The notes below the pieces were generated by a model. That model saw nothing but the letters and a program-made list of their open reading frames with translations, was not told the origin of the DNA and did not search any database. A program made the position numbers and the translations under genes. DNA of 64,000 nucleotides from Enterobacterales bacterium (GTDB lineage Bacteria; Pseudomonadota; Gammaproteobacteria; Enterobacterales; Kangiellaceae): contig JAUZSK010000087.1 of NCBI GenBank assembly GCA_030949565.1, forward strand, positions 1-64,000, read 5' to 3'. Position 1 is the first letter of the stretch, and each line of letters begins with the position of its first letter. Below are positions 9,875 to 20,628 of the stretch, in pieces.

Positions 9875-11293
9875 ATGACCGTAATTACTCGATTTGCACC
9901 ATCGCCAACTGGTGATCTCCATATTGGCGGCGCGCGTACTGCCCTGTATTCTTGGTTGCATGCTCGCTCTAAAGGCGGCAAGTTTGTTTTGCGCATTGAA
10001 GATACCGATCTAGAGCGTTCTACCCCTGAAGCAGTACAAGCCATAATGGATGGTATGAATTGGTTAGAGTTAGATTGGGATGATGGTCCTATTTTTCAGA
10101 CAGACAGGTTCGGTCGCTATAAAGAGGTTATCAATCAATTGCTAGCAGAGCAAAAAGCCTATCCTTGTTTCTGCTCCCGTGAAAGGCTCGATACGCTTCG
10201 CGAACAACAGATGGCAAATAAGCAAAAGCCTCGCTACGATGGTCGCTGCAGGAATCTCACCGGGTCTCAAATTGATTTAGAACAAGATCATGTGATTCGT
10301 TTCAAAAACCCACAACAAGGTGCTGTTAGCTTTAACGATGTAGTTAAAGGTAAAATTACCATCGCTAACAAAGAGCTGGACGATTTAATTATTGCTCGAA
10401 CTGATGGTTCTCCGACCTATAATTTCACCGTGGTGGTTGACGATATGGACATGGGGATTACTCAAGTGATCCGTGGCGATGACCATATCAATAATACGCC
10501 GCGGCAAATTAATATCTTTATGGCTTTGGCTGCTAAAGTGCCGGACTATGGTCATGTACCCATGATTTTAGGCGATGACGGTAAAAAACTGTCTAAACGA
10601 CACGGTGCCGTCAGCGTTATTCAGTATCGCGATGATGGATATTTACCACAAGCGGTTTTAAACTATTTAGTGAGGTTGGGTTGGTCACACGGTGATCAGG
10701 AAATATTTAGTCGAGATGAGATGATAGCCTTGTTTGATGTCAATCATATTAATAAAGCACCCTCGGCATTTAACACGGAAAAACTTAATTGGCTAAACCA
10801 ACATTATATTAAAGTATCACCAATTGATGAGATTATGCCTCACCTTAATTGGCACCTTGATAAACAAGCAATTAATTTAGCTGACGGGCCTGATATAGCC
10901 GAAATATTACCAGAGTTTGCCGAGCGAGTACAAACCCTGTCTGATTTAGCGATGGTGCTTAAACCCTATTATTGCGATTTCGATTCTTTTGATCCCAAGG
11001 CAGCTAAAAAGCACCTTAGACCGGCGGCAAAAGAAGCTCTAATACTTGTGAGGCAAAAACTATCGGCTTTAGAAGTGTGGAACAGCGATGCTATTCAAAG
11101 TGCGATTAATCAAACAGCAGAAGAGTTGTCTATTGGTATGGGCAAGGTTGGCATGCCGCTTCGAGTGGCTGTAACTGGCGCAGGAATGTCACCAGCGATT
11201 GATTTAACCTTAAAGTGGGTTGGAGTAACTCGGTGCCTAGCAAGGATTAGCATGGCTATAGAGTTTATCCAAGCGCGAGAGCAGGCTGGATAA
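9875..11293 (+). CDS. gltX: Glutamate--tRNA ligase
   Basis: Class I aminoacyl-tRNA synthetase charging tRNA-Glu, cytosolic, 472 residues (normal bacterial length). The HIGH box appears as [20 protein letters not shown] near the N terminus, the KMSKS box as KKLSKRHGA, and a Cys-rich insertion CFCSRERL...YDGRCRN matches the zinc-binding element of proteobacterial enzymes. ATG 9875 is preferred over the in-frame TTG 18 bases upstream because family members start [13 protein letters not shown]-like and a GAAGA element lies before it. An M23 peptidase gene follows after 40 bases and may be co-transcribed. Confidence 0.98.
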   Translation: MTVITRFAPSPTGDLHIGGARTALYSWLHARSKGGKFVLRIEDTDLERSTPEAVQAIMDGMNWLELDWDDGPIFQTDRFGRYKEVINQLLAEQKAYPCFCSRERLDTLREQQMANKQKPRYDGRCRNLTGSQIDLEQDHVIRFKNPQQGAVSFNDVVKGKITIANKELDDLIIARTDGSPTYNFTVVVDDMDMGITQVIRGDDHINNTPRQINIFMALAAKVPDYGHVPMILGDDGKKLSKRHGAVSVIQYRDDGYLPQAVLNYLVRLGWSHGDQEIFSRDEMIALFDVNHINKAPSAFNTEKLNWLNQHYIKVSPIDEIMPHLNWHLDKQAINLADGPDIAEILPEFAERVQTLSDLAMVLKPYYCDFDSFDPKAAKKHLRPAAKEALILVRQKLSALEVWNSDAIQSAINQTAEELSIGMGKVGMPLRVAVTGAGMSPAIDLTLKWVGVTRCLARISMAIEFIQAREQAG

Positions 11294-11333
11294 CTGCGCA
11301 TTTTTCTAAGTAATCAAAGATAAGGGGCTATCA

Positions 11334-12176
11334 ATGAATCTGAAAAATATACTAAGGCTATTTACTGTGTTTATCCTTGTCTTTGCCTATTCAATCCGAT
11401 CGACAGGGCAACCAGCGATCCAGATATTTACGCCATCGCCAACTCAAGGTAGTTTAATTATTGGCAGAATCTTGGTACAAGGTGAGCTGTATTTCAGAGG
11501 TGAAGCGCTACTATTGACTGATACTGGGGAGTTTGTTTTTGGCATAGGTCGAGATTCTAAAGCGCACATTGAACTGGAAATCCGACAGGGCAATGAAAAA
11601 ATATTATACCCTATCTCCATCAGGCCTAGGCTATGGAAAGTAGAAAAAATTAACGGGCTTCCTGCCTCAAAAGTCAACCCCAAAAATAAAGAAACGCTCT
11701 CACGCATTAAGCGGGAAGGGAAAAAGGTAGCTATCGCTCGCACGAATTTAAGTATACAACAAGCATTTATGATGCAATTTATAGCCCCAGCAAAAGGTCG
11801 TATTTCTGGCGTCTACGGTAGTCAGAGAGTCTTAAATGGTGAAGCAAAAAGACCTCATTTTGGATTAGATATTGCAAACAAAAAAGGTACACCAGTCATC
11901 GCTCCGGCTGATGGAATTGTTGTATTAGCCGAGAATGACTTGTATTTTTCAGGCGGTACTATAATCATCGATCATGGTTATTCTGTATTTTCTACCTACT
12001 TGCATTTGAGCCGACTGGATGTGCAGGTCGGACAAGAGATCAAGCAAACTGAAAAAATAGGGGAAATAGGAGCGACCGGTCGAGCAACCGGCCCTCATTT
12101 AGATTGGCGTTTAAACTGGAAGTCGGTAAGGCTCGATCCTCAATTGTTGCTTGAAAAACACAACGAACAAGACTAG
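11334..12176 (+). CDS. M23-family (lysostaphin-type) metallopeptidase
   Basis: Likely periplasmic peptidoglycan endopeptidase of 280 residues. An N-terminal hydrophobic segment (residues 5-22) is a signal peptide or anchor; a beta-rich N-terminal domain follows (about 28-110). The M23 domain (about 150-270) has the zinc-site motifs HFGLDIA, STYLHLSRLDV and GPHLDWRL. GVYGSQRVLNGEAKRPHFGL is the usual entry to the domain. No LysM repeat is visible. Its stop codon overlaps tail-to-tail by three bases with that of the leftward barrel gene, inside CTAG at 12173-12176, leaving no room for a terminator. Confidence 0.92.
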   Translation: MNLKNILRLFTVFILVFAYSIRSTGQPAIQIFTPSPTQGSLIIGRILVQGELYFRGEALLLTDTGEFVFGIGRDSKAHIELEIRQGNEKILYPISIRPRLWKVEKINGLPASKVNPKNKETLSRIKREGKKVAIARTNLSIQQAFMMQFIAPAKGRISGVYGSQRVLNGEAKRPHFGLDIANKKGTPVIAPADGIVVLAENDLYFSGGTIIIDHGYSVFSTYLHLSRLDVQVGQEIKQTEKIGEIGATGRATGPHLDWRLNWKSVRLDPQLLLEKHNEQD

Positions 12177-13365
12177 TTGATATCCCAGCGAACACCAATG
12201 GATATTCTATTTCGGTCGTAATCATATTCAGCGGTAGAGCTACTAAAAGAGTCAAGTTCTAATATGGCATAGGTGGCTATCTCTGACTTGTCGACGCGAT
12301 AAAAAACCCAACGGTGTTCTAGGTCGAAAGAAAAACCTTTATTGGCTTTAGCTAATTCTTCAAGGTCGATGCCGACAGTATCTACTCGATTATCGTATTC
12401 AAAAACCGAATACTTTAGTTTAGCCGTCAAACGATGATCATCACCAAAGCGTTGTTGGGTTGCGATAGAGACGGAGTTAGACTTTGAGTCCCAATAACCG
12501 GCTTCATTGTCAGTACGTTGCCCTAATTTTGCAGTATATTTCCATTGATTATCGACAGACGTTTGATAAGAGTAAACACCGCGGATACTTAACAGGTTGT
12601 ATTCTAGATCAGTACCGACAATGTCAATTCCGGCTAAATCTTTTGCGCGTCGGTCGACGTAAACTCTTTTGGTGTAATCACTTTTGATACTAAACTCCGA
12701 ATTATCGTCTATTGTAAAAACTGCATCGGCACCTAACTCATTATGGGAGTAATCAAGATTACTTACACCGACTAAATTATAAAGATTGGTATTTTTTATT
12801 GCGATGTTGGTATCTAAAAGAAATAATCGTGCTAGGTGCCGTTTTATAATCTAATTTACCATTTAAATTGATGATACTTTGCATCATAGCGGTCTCCCAA
12901 AGACTGTCCTAAAAATTCTGCTACCTGCCCAGTAAATTTACTGGACATAAGTTGATTCGCTGTTGTTATAGTTTAGGCCCAACTGATAGCCTATCTTATT
13001 CTTTTTTCTAGGTTTTATCTTTTCTTTATAGGCGACTTCAAGTTTTAATTTCGACCAATCAGAAGTGCTATCCGTTGTGTATTTCGCTGCTTTATATTTT
13101 GCGGTGAAATATATTTTCTTATCGACGCGGCTTTTAAGTTTCAAATCAGTGTACAAAAACTATCCGCAGAAGGATTAAAGGCATCCATTAATTTATGGGC
13201 ATTACTATCACTACCAACCAGGCCAGATAGGGTGACATCTGTTTTTGTTTCAGATAGGGCATATTGACTAGTTAAAGCACTTATAGCAAAAACGATTAAA
13301 GGAACAAGCTTAAAATGATGGATGTTTTTTTTCTTGTTGATCATTTTTATAGTTGCAAATTTCAT
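12173..13365 (-). pseudogene. Outer-membrane beta-barrel protein, frameshifted
   Basis: A signal peptide (hydrophobic PLIVFAISALTSQYALS after a basic start) is followed by beta-strand-rich sequence ending RNRISIGVRWDIN. Joined frames give about 395 residues. Breaks lie at 13155-13159 (A5 on the plus strand, one base short), about 12945, 12862-12864 and 12816-12819. Between them the translation remains barrel-like, for example DYKTAPSTIISF, then FTIDDNSEFSIKSDYTKRVY. The mature N terminus (SGLVGSDSNAHK...NPSADSF.YTDLKLKS) resembles that of the barrel at 18091 (YGVDTNPNELSAGLNPSIE, then YYAAELSLKA), so the two look paralogous. It is last in the leftward gene set with the TPR and transglutaminase/ATP-grasp genes. 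Function unknown; a surface or transport role is inferred. Confidence 0.7.
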
Positions 13366-13419
13366 ATTGAGATTTCTCCAGGGTTTTTAAAATTATAGTT
13401 TAAGATTATCATTTAAAGC

Positions 13420-15354
13420 TTAAAAGTAAAAGCTCTTAATGGAGCTAGCTTCTTTATTATTTGGGTCCAGTTTGTCTATTAAATCTAGTTGTTGTTTGCA
13501 TTTTTCTATTAGCTTTAATGTGCATAGTATTTGAGCATAAAAGGATCGTGCTTTTACATCAGCACTTTTCCTTTCTAGATAAGCCTCAACTAAAGGAAGA
13601 GCTTGTTGCATACTGGATTTTTTGGAAAAATATATTCTTGCTAGTTTAAGTTGCGTTTTGCTATAGTCGGGATCGAGCTCAATTAATTTTTTTAGTGTTA
13701 TTGCTGATTCATCAATTCTATTCGCCTGTAGGAGATAATTGGATAAACGGTATAATGCAGGTTTATAACTTGGATTTTTATCCAAAAGGTCAGATAGCAA
13801 GGTGAAAACATTTTTCCTTTCACCCATTTTCCAACGTATTTTGATTTCCATTAGGCGATATTGTTTTTTCTCTGGTAGTGTTAAAATAGCTCTTGAAATC
13901 GCAGAATAAGCTACCGTATAGTCCTTTTTGGCATAGGCTAATTTTGCGACGGAGTAGGCGATTTCATCATTTTGAGGTAGGCGTGAAAATAGTTGTTCAA
14001 AAATATTTTCGGCTTGTGGCGAATTGTTCGACTCTATAGATGCAAGCCCGGCCCGGAATTGCGCGCTATTATAATAGATGCTGACATTGTCTATTTTACC
14101 GAAATAAACTAAGGAATTTTTAGGTTTTCCGAGTTTTTGATAACTTCGGCCAATAAAATAATAGGCCAGATTATTGTTTCGATTTTTTTTAAGTGTTGCC
14201 TTTAACAGCGCTATAACCTCTTGATAATTTCGTTGTAAATAATAGTCTAAACCTTTGACTTGTTGTTTCCGCAATTTACGTGTTGTGTGTGTTTTTAGAT
14301 AGCCGAGTTGTTTTTTCGCATTGGCCAAACGCCTTCTTTCTATGTAGCTAACAACAAGCAAAATTCTTTCTTTAATTGAAGCTTTTGATTGGATTAGGTT
14401 TTTTTTCAAGAGTCTAGTGACTTTTGTATGCTTCATTTTTTCAAAAAGATAATTGGCGAATTCTATTTGCAAGCTACTATTTTTTGGTGATAAAGCGAAT
14501 GCTTTTTGATAGCTTAATATCACGATATTAATGGGCTGGCTGGTTGCTTTTTCTGCTCGTGCTAGCTTTCTCCAAGTGAGCGAATGTGTCGGCCTGTATT
14601 CGATTGATTTTTTATAATAATCTATTGATTCTAATTGAAGGCCTAAAGCAAACTTAGCGTCGCCTAGACCTGCATACATTTTTGCTTTATGTGAACCACT
14701 GGCAAAGGTGAGGCCATTTTGAAACAGGTCTAGAGCTTTTTGGTATTTATCTTGTTGTAGATAGAGTAGCCCAAGGTTGACCACAGCCGCTTGATTGGTT
14801 GGCTCTCTTTGTAAAAAGTTATAGAATTGAATGGTCGCCTTTTTGTTGTCGTCTACTTTTGAAAGTAGCAGGGCGTAGGTGAAATCTAAGTCATTGTCAA
14901 TTCTTTCCTTATCACTTAATTTTTCCAAAAGGCTCAGGGCCATTGCATGATCTTTTTTGTGTAACAGAGATTGAACCACGAAATGAAATGTTTTAAGGTT
15001 TCTATTATCCTCGGTAGGATTTAAAGCGTTTACTTGCTCAATGAGTTTTTGACTATTGTTGTTTCCCTTAATAAATTGTTTGATAATAGAATAAGCTAAA
15101 TCTAGGTCAATATCAGCCAGCGTATTAACTACCTGATAGTAATCAACTTCTTCTTTTTGTTCTCCTTGTTCATAAGCGAGTATAATAGTGCTAGATTCTG
15201 GTTTTCTTTTCGATAGGAAATCTTGCCCCAATAGGATTAAACCTAGAAGCGCCAAAAAACCGAACGTTAATGGTATCGCGTTCGCAATTTTATCCTTTGT
15301 ACGGTCAGCATGATGAGAGTTACCGTTAGAGGGATTAATATTAGAACTCGGCAT
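13420..15354 (-). CDS. Inner-membrane-anchored TPR protein of the transglutaminase/ATP-grasp locus
   Basis: A 644-residue protein with a short polar N terminus, one membrane segment (AIPLTFGFLALLGLILLGQD, residues about 24-43), then a long alpha-helical region of tetratricopeptide repeats reaching the C terminus. Clear repeats include NQAAVVNLGLLYLQQDKYQK, SLTWRKLARAEKA and YKPALYRLSNYLLQANRIDE. Its topology suggests a scaffold in the periplasm. ATG 15354 is chosen because AGAGGT sits five bases upstream. It then overlaps the end of the ATP-grasp gene by 14 bases, which indicates translational coupling. An in-frame ATG 48 bases further upstream is possible. No enzyme domain seen. Confidence 0.8.
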   Translation of the reverse strand: MPSSNINPSNGNSHHADRTKDKIANAIPLTFGFLALLGLILLGQDFLSKRKPESSTIILAYEQGEQKEEVDYYQVVNTLADIDLDLAYSIIKQFIKGNNNSQKLIEQVNALNPTEDNRNLKTFHFVVQSLLHKKDHAMALSLLEKLSDKERIDNDLDFTYALLLSKVDDNKKATIQFYNFLQREPTNQAAVVNLGLLYLQQDKYQKALDLFQNGLTFASGSHKAKMYAGLGDAKFALGLQLESIDYYKKSIEYRPTHSLTWRKLARAEKATSQPINIVILSYQKAFALSPKNSSLQIEFANYLFEKMKHTKVTRLLKKNLIQSKASIKERILLVVSYIERRRLANAKKQLGYLKTHTTRKLRKQQVKGLDYYLQRNYQEVIALLKATLKKNRNNNLAYYFIGRSYQKLGKPKNSLVYFGKIDNVSIYYNSAQFRAGLASIESNNSPQAENIFEQLFSRLPQNDEIAYSVAKLAYAKKDYTVAYSAISRAILTLPEKKQYRLMEIKIRWKMGERKNVFTLLSDLLDKNPSYKPALYRLSNYLLQANRIDESAITLKKLIELDPDYSKTQLKLARIYFSKKSSMQQALPLVEAYLERKSADVKARSFYAQILCTLKLIEKCKQQLDLIDKLDPNNKEASSIKSFYF

Positions 15355-17769
15355 AAAGACCTCTGTTTTGTACATTCTGTATTTCAATCCCCGGTCTTCC
15401 ATTCACTTCAAGCACTATTGGTCCAATTTTTTCGTCAATACAGATATCAACACCCATGTAGCCTAGCTGAATAGCTTGTTGAGACTTAACCGCCATGGCT
15501 AATATATCATTCCAGAAGGGTATTTGTTGTGGAACTAGCAACTCACCATTGTCTGGATGCTTAGTGACCCTATTTTGTTTTAGCTTAGCGTTGGTTGTAA
15601 CGCCTGTTTTTATGTCGATAGCGACACCAACAGCGCCTTGGTGAAGATTGGCTTTGCCATCGGAACCTTTGGTTGGCATTCTTAACATGGCGCTAACGAC
15701 TTTACCCTCGCTGATAATTAATCGAATATCACTTAAACCGTAGGGTGCTAATTTTTGTAGCGAGTAGTGCTGTACTAGCAGTGGTTCAAAATAGGCGGCA
15801 TCGTCCTCACCAGACTGAGAAAATGAGCCGGAAATGATCTCAATACAATGTTTTTTAATTTCGGAAAAAGAAAAACTTCGGCCACCAGCAGATATAAAAT
15901 CATTCTTTATTCTATCTGTAATAATGAGAATTCCATTACCCTGTGAGCCCTGATTAGGCTTTAAAGCAAAGGATTGTTGCTGAGCTAAAAAATCATCAAG
16001 TTGGGTTAGTTCTGATAAGGACGTGATGGCCAAAAGTGTTCTAGGGATGGGGACTTTGAGTGCCGCTAGTTTCTGTTTGCTAGCTAGCTTATCGGCAGCT
16101 AACTTCAATAATTGTTTATCATTTCTTGCGTATACCAAGTTGCGGTTTCGCTCGTTAATGCTTAACACAGGGTTGTCTTTGTCTTTTAAAATATGCTTAA
16201 ATCGATAGAGCTCACTAAATCTTAACCCTGTCCATTGACCAATATATATCTGCCCAGCCAGTACTAATAGATAAAACTCTGGATAAATTGAAAAAAGCCC
16301 TTCTAATAAAAATGAGCTTAAAATAAGATAGCAAAACCAAATCGAAACGAGGGTTCCCGTAGAAACTACGGCCAATCCTAACCAGTCATGATCATCTGTC
16401 ATATGATGAATTCTTTCGGCGACGAAACTAATGATAACTACTGGGAATAATGAAAGCATGCCAAATTCTAAAGTGGTATTAGTTCCTATAATACTGAGTC
16501 CAATAATAAAAAATAATGTGTTAACCGTAATAATAGCGGCAAGTCGAGCTATTTTTAGCATACGGATTTTATCGAGCACTAGATGGGCGAAAAACTCACC
16601 ATCAAAATAACAACGAAAGCAATAATGCCTCGGAAAAACCCTGTAAAAACACAAGCCGCAGCAATCAACATGGGTAGAAAAACACCGAAAGTTTTAATAC
16701 CAATAACGTTTCTCAAGAAACTAATGGCTAGGGTACAAAGTGGGAAAAGCAAAAATAGACCGATAGTTAAAGGTGCTAAACCCATATTTAAAAGCAGTTG
16801 GCTAATATTGAATTCTGAACCCGATTTTGGTTCAAGTGTGTCGGTGAGTTTTTCTTGGTATAAATTGGGTGCTACAAGACGCTTATCGATGACAAATTGA
16901 TAGTTGAAATTAATGTCTGAAGTATGCCGAAATAAAACTTTATCACCACGGTAAAGCGATAAATAATTAGCAGGAAGGTGTGCAAAGTTTCCATTGGTTG
17001 GACCAAAAGGTACCCAGTGACCCTCAATATAGACCTCAACCCATTGGTGGGAGGTTTTTTTAGAACCTTGGTTCATAATGAGACCGCCGACTAGCCGTGC
17101 CGGTATATTGTTTTTACGGGCCAAAGCAACAAACAATCTGCTTTTGCCATTACAACTTGCCTGTTTTAGTCGCAAAGTAGTCAATGCATCGGTAAAACCT
17201 TTAAAAGGCGCACCTGTTATGCCCTGATAAGTCAGGTTATAGATAGACCGTAAAACAGGCATGATTTTTTTTGCCGTGCGTGGTTTAATGCTTTTCCAAA
17301 CAGCGTCTATTTCAGGGTGAGTGACCTGAACGGCTTCAGTTTCTTGTAAATAAGGATCAAAGGAAGGGGGATAGGAGGCTGGTATTTTGACATTGTCATT
17401 AATTTGATAGTTAACCTCCTGACTTTTAATCAGAGCTTTGTATCTAACGCTATTAAAAATAGAATGACCTGTCCATAAGGCTTTCCTGCCTGTTTCATCC
17501 TCTGTGACAGTATTACCTAGCCCATTATTGGCAAAACTCTCTTCGATAATTTGCTGTCGCTCGTTATCGCGAGGAATATAGGTCTCGATATTAATCGAGT
17601 CACTATCTTGCTCAAATTTCAGTTCAAAAGCGACATCGTATATATTACTAGGAGTCAAAGAATCTGCAAAATGGGTGGCAGATGACCAATGATAGCTGAA
17701 ACTTACTACAAAGGCTAAAACCAGTATGAGGTGTAGCCGACTAAATAACCACCAAGCGGCTTTTTGCAT
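15341..17769 (-). pseudogene. Inactive transglutaminase-7TM protein fused to RimK-like ATP-grasp ligase, frameshifted once
   Basis: From the N terminus: a signal anchor (LHLILVLAFVVSF), a periplasmic transglutaminase-like domain, a 7TM region, and an ATP-grasp domain like the alpha-L-glutamate-ligase-like RimK relatives. The transglutaminase part keeps a Cys (KQASCNGKSRLFVALA) and His (TSHQWVEVYIEGHWVPF), but the usual Asp of the WVPVDPTNG-type motif is Gly (PFGPTNG). The frame breaks at 16590-16594 (A5 on the plus strand). One more base joins FVVILMVSF to FAHLVLDKIRMLKIARLAAI, the rest of the 7TM region. After the last helix, SELYRFKHILKDKDNPVLSI runs into the ligase (SFALKPNQGSQGNGILII; PIVLEVNGRPGIEIQN) with no Met between. 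In most genomes these are two adjacent genes, so this is a natural fusion. AGAGAG lies 9 bases before ATG 17769. Confidence 0.8.
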
Positions 17770-18090
17770 GTTTTATTACTCTCTTATAAAAGGCTTTTTA
17801 TTATAAATAGGTTGCTTCGTGCTTGGTTTAATTAATGTTTTAATCATAGGTTAACACTAGACAAAAAGCGCGTGTTAGTCAATGGCGCAAGGTTTCTTGT
17901 TATACAAGGAATAAAGACTCACTAAATAAGCCTAAAAAACCAATAGGGTTATCTATACAAGCTATCTAATAGCCAATGAGAAGTGGGTCACATTTTAAGT
18001 TTTCTGACTAATTTCACATTAATTATTCACCTGATAGCCTATACTTTAGGTTCATTCCGTCTATTGATGTGTAAACGCTAAGTGGTTCCT
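17770..18090. other. Divergent promoter region of the envelope locus
   Basis: About 320 AT-rich bases separate the leftward transglutaminase/ATP-grasp gene from the rightward barrel gene and should hold both promoters. I see no clear operator palindrome or RNA gene. Confidence 0.45.
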
Positions 18091-19233
18091 TTGAAAAAAA
18101 TATGCAATAAATCCTTAATACTCGTCTTTGCCTTGTTTTCATTTGCATCTCAGGCGGCCAATCATAATATATTTAATTCGACACTTGTATACGGGGTTGA
18201 TACTAATCCAAATGAACTAAGTGCTGGGCTTAATCCCTCGATCGAAACCTATTATGCGGCCGAGCTATCGCTTAAAGCGGCTCTATTTGATATGCTTTAT
18301 ATCGATGCTAAGGCAAATAAATCCCTCTATCCTAATGATCGCCGTGCCGATCAATACTCGATTGTAGCAAATATAGGCCTAAAGTCAGATTTTTTGATTT
18401 CAAAAGAGCAGTTTGAGTGGCAACTTTCAACAGATTACCAAAGTGTTGATCAAACCTTTGTGAGTAAAGCCAGTGGTTTCGTGGCAGAAGTCGGTGGTAT
18501 ATCCATAGCCGATCGCTATGATTTTACTCAATTTAACTACCAGCTAGGGATCGATTATTTGCCCTATCGAACCTTAAAGGTCGGTTTTGATTATAAGAAT
18601 AGAAACAAAAACTACTTTGATCTTGCTGTAACAGGGCTGCCAAATTTAAATTATAAACAAACAGATTTGCTCATTGGTTTGGAGTACTTATCATCAGACC
18701 AAGGCTATATGTTCTTAAAAGCGGGTTCCCTTACACGCAGGTTCGAAAATAGACTTACTCGGGATATCCTAGGCAATCCAATACTTGGAACTAACCTTGA
18801 ATATGACTACTATTCAGTGGATGTCGGTTATATTTACCAACCAGAAGATGGTATTGAATGGGAATATACTTATAACTACGCTCATCGTTTTGATAATGGC
18901 AGTGGCTATTACGAAGCGACCAGTGGTTACATGTCTATGAAGGGTATTTATAAGTTTACTGAACGTCAGTTTCTAACCGGTGAACTCATCTATTCTAAGC
19001 TTTCTTATGAAAACCGAGTCGGTGTCGGCAGCACTAATGATTTACCAGAAGAAGCTGAAGAAGCTGCCGGTGGTCGCATCAAGGTCAGCTATGAGTGGGT
19101 CATGTCGCAATTTTTTAACACAAATTTCGCTTTTTACATGGATTTCCAGCATTCCCTTTCTGTAAACCGTAACTCCATTTACACCTACAATCGAAGTATG
19201 GCTTCTGCCGGATTCCGCTGGTCTGCATTTTAA
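18091..19233 (+). CDS. Outer-membrane beta-barrel protein of unknown function
   Basis: About 380 residues. A signal peptide (KKICNKSLILVFALFSFASQAA, cleavage after an AxA-like site) precedes a protein made of alternating strands with aromatic girdles and short turns, ending MASAGFRWSAF with the terminal Phe typical of outer-membrane barrels. The start of the mature part, VYGVDTNPNELSAGLNPSIE, has the G-x-D-x-N pattern seen at the beginning of several outer-membrane barrel families and is matched by the broken barrel gene at 12173-13365. TTG 18091 is preferred (AGTGG five bases before); GTG 18082 is the alternative. It is divergent from the transglutaminase/ATP-grasp gene and probably part of the same system. 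Confidence 0.75.
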   Translation: MKKICNKSLILVFALFSFASQAANHNIFNSTLVYGVDTNPNELSAGLNPSIETYYAAELSLKAALFDMLYIDAKANKSLYPNDRRADQYSIVANIGLKSDFLISKEQFEWQLSTDYQSVDQTFVSKASGFVAEVGGISIADRYDFTQFNYQLGIDYLPYRTLKVGFDYKNRNKNYFDLAVTGLPNLNYKQTDLLIGLEYLSSDQGYMFLKAGSLTRRFENRLTRDILGNPILGTNLEYDYYSVDVGYIYQPEDGIEWEYTYNYAHRFDNGSGYYEATSGYMSMKGIYKFTERQFLTGELIYSKLSYENRVGVGSTNDLPEEAEEAAGGRIKVSYEWVMSQFFNTNFAFYMDFQHSLSVNRNSIYTYNRSMASAGFRWSAF

Positions 19234-19357
19234 TCCCATCTTATCAACAATATCAATGATAAGAGTTTGATTGTTAGCCTTTTTATATTATTATTGCGCG
19301 TCAAAGTATTTTGCTGTCAATCTGTGGTATTGCAGAACACAAATAGCTAAGTTTAAA

Positions 19358-19434
<77 letters not shown>

Positions 19435-19586
19435 TTTAATCTTATGCTTTTAACACTTAAGCAGAAGATAGGCTCTACATAACAAAATATGAAGGCCACT
19501 TTAAAAAGGGTTGAGTTGGATTAAAGTGATGGTTTAATGTGGTACACTAAAACTCATATTTCATAGGATTAAGATAATAATAAGTC

Positions 19587-20603
19587 ATGCAAGCCATCAG
19601 TGAATTAATCAAACAACTCCCTAAAGCCGAACTCCACCTTCATATAGAAGGCTCACTAGAGCCGGAAATGATGTTTGATTTGGCGCAACGCAATGGACTA
19701 GAACTCGCTTATAAAAGTGTAAACGAAATTAAGAATGCGTATCAATTTACTCAGTTACAAGATTTTTTAGATATCTACTACGCAGGCATGAGTGTTTTGA
19801 TTACCGAACAGGATTTTTTTGATTTAACTTGGGCCTATTTGAACAAATGTCATGAACAGAATGTACAGCATGTAGAAATAATGTTTGATCCTCAGGGGCA
19901 TACCGAGCGCGGGATAGCGTTTAAAACAGCGATTACCGGAATCAACAGAGCTTTACAGCAAGCCAAAACAAAATGGAATATTTCGTCCAAGCTTATTATG
20001 TGTTTTCTACGCCACCTCAGCCAACAAGACGCTTTTAAAACGTTAGAGCAAGCCAAAGCTCACCTTGATCTTATTGATGCTGTGGGGCTGGATTCATCAG
20101 AACTTGGGCATCCGCCATCTAAATTTCAGGCAGTGTTTGCTGAAGCTAAGTCTCTAGGTTTAAAATTAGTAGCGCATGCAGGTGAAGAGGGGCCTCCTGA
20201 TTATGTCGAACAAGCATTAGACTTGCTTAAAGTCGACCGTATTGATCATGGAAATCGTGCCATGGAATCAAAAACGCTAATAGCACGTTTAAAGTCAGAA
20301 CAAATAGCTTTAACCCTCTGTCCATTATCCAATTTAAAACTTTGTGTGGTCGATGATTTATCTAACCATCCTTTACCTCAGATGTTGGAAAATGACCTTT
20401 TAGTCACTATTAACTCTGACGATCCCAGTTATTTTGGCGGCTACATAATTGAAAATTTTTTAGCAATTCAACAATCGCTAGATTTAACTAAATCGCAAAT
20501 CGTAGAGTTGGTTAAAAATGGATTTAAAGGCTCGTTTTTAACTGAAAAAGAAATAGAGCAATTCATAAAACAAGTCGATACCTGCGCCAACAGTTTAATA
20601 TAA
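19587..20603 (+). CDS. Adenine deaminase (adenosine-deaminase-like family)
   Basis: A 338-residue TIM-barrel metal hydrolase. Zinc ligands appear in AELHLHIEGSLEPEMMF, LVAHAGEEGPPDY and the late TINSDDPSYFGGYI; the catalytic HxxE is in HAGEE and RIDHGNRAM follows. The segment SSELGHPPSKF, where true adenosine deaminases have a different nucleoside-binding sequence, matches the bacterial and fungal adenine deaminases, so adenine to hypoxanthine plus ammonia is the likely reaction. It starts a rightward group with an organophosphate carrier (26 bases on), an NCS2 purine permease and an exported LOG-family protein. This supports purine salvage. Confidence 0.88.
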   Translation: MQAISELIKQLPKAELHLHIEGSLEPEMMFDLAQRNGLELAYKSVNEIKNAYQFTQLQDFLDIYYAGMSVLITEQDFFDLTWAYLNKCHEQNVQHVEIMFDPQGHTERGIAFKTAITGINRALQQAKTKWNISSKLIMCFLRHLSQQDAFKTLEQAKAHLDLIDAVGLDSSELGHPPSKFQAVFAEAKSLGLKLVAHAGEEGPPDYVEQALDLLKVDRIDHGNRAMESKTLIARLKSEQIALTLCPLSNLKLCVVDDLSNHPLPQMLENDLLVTINSDDPSYFGGYIIENFLAIQQSLDLTKSQIVELVKNGFKGSFLTEKEIEQFIKQVDTCANSLI

Positions 20604-20628
20604 AAATAAAATCAATTAGGGGAATCTA

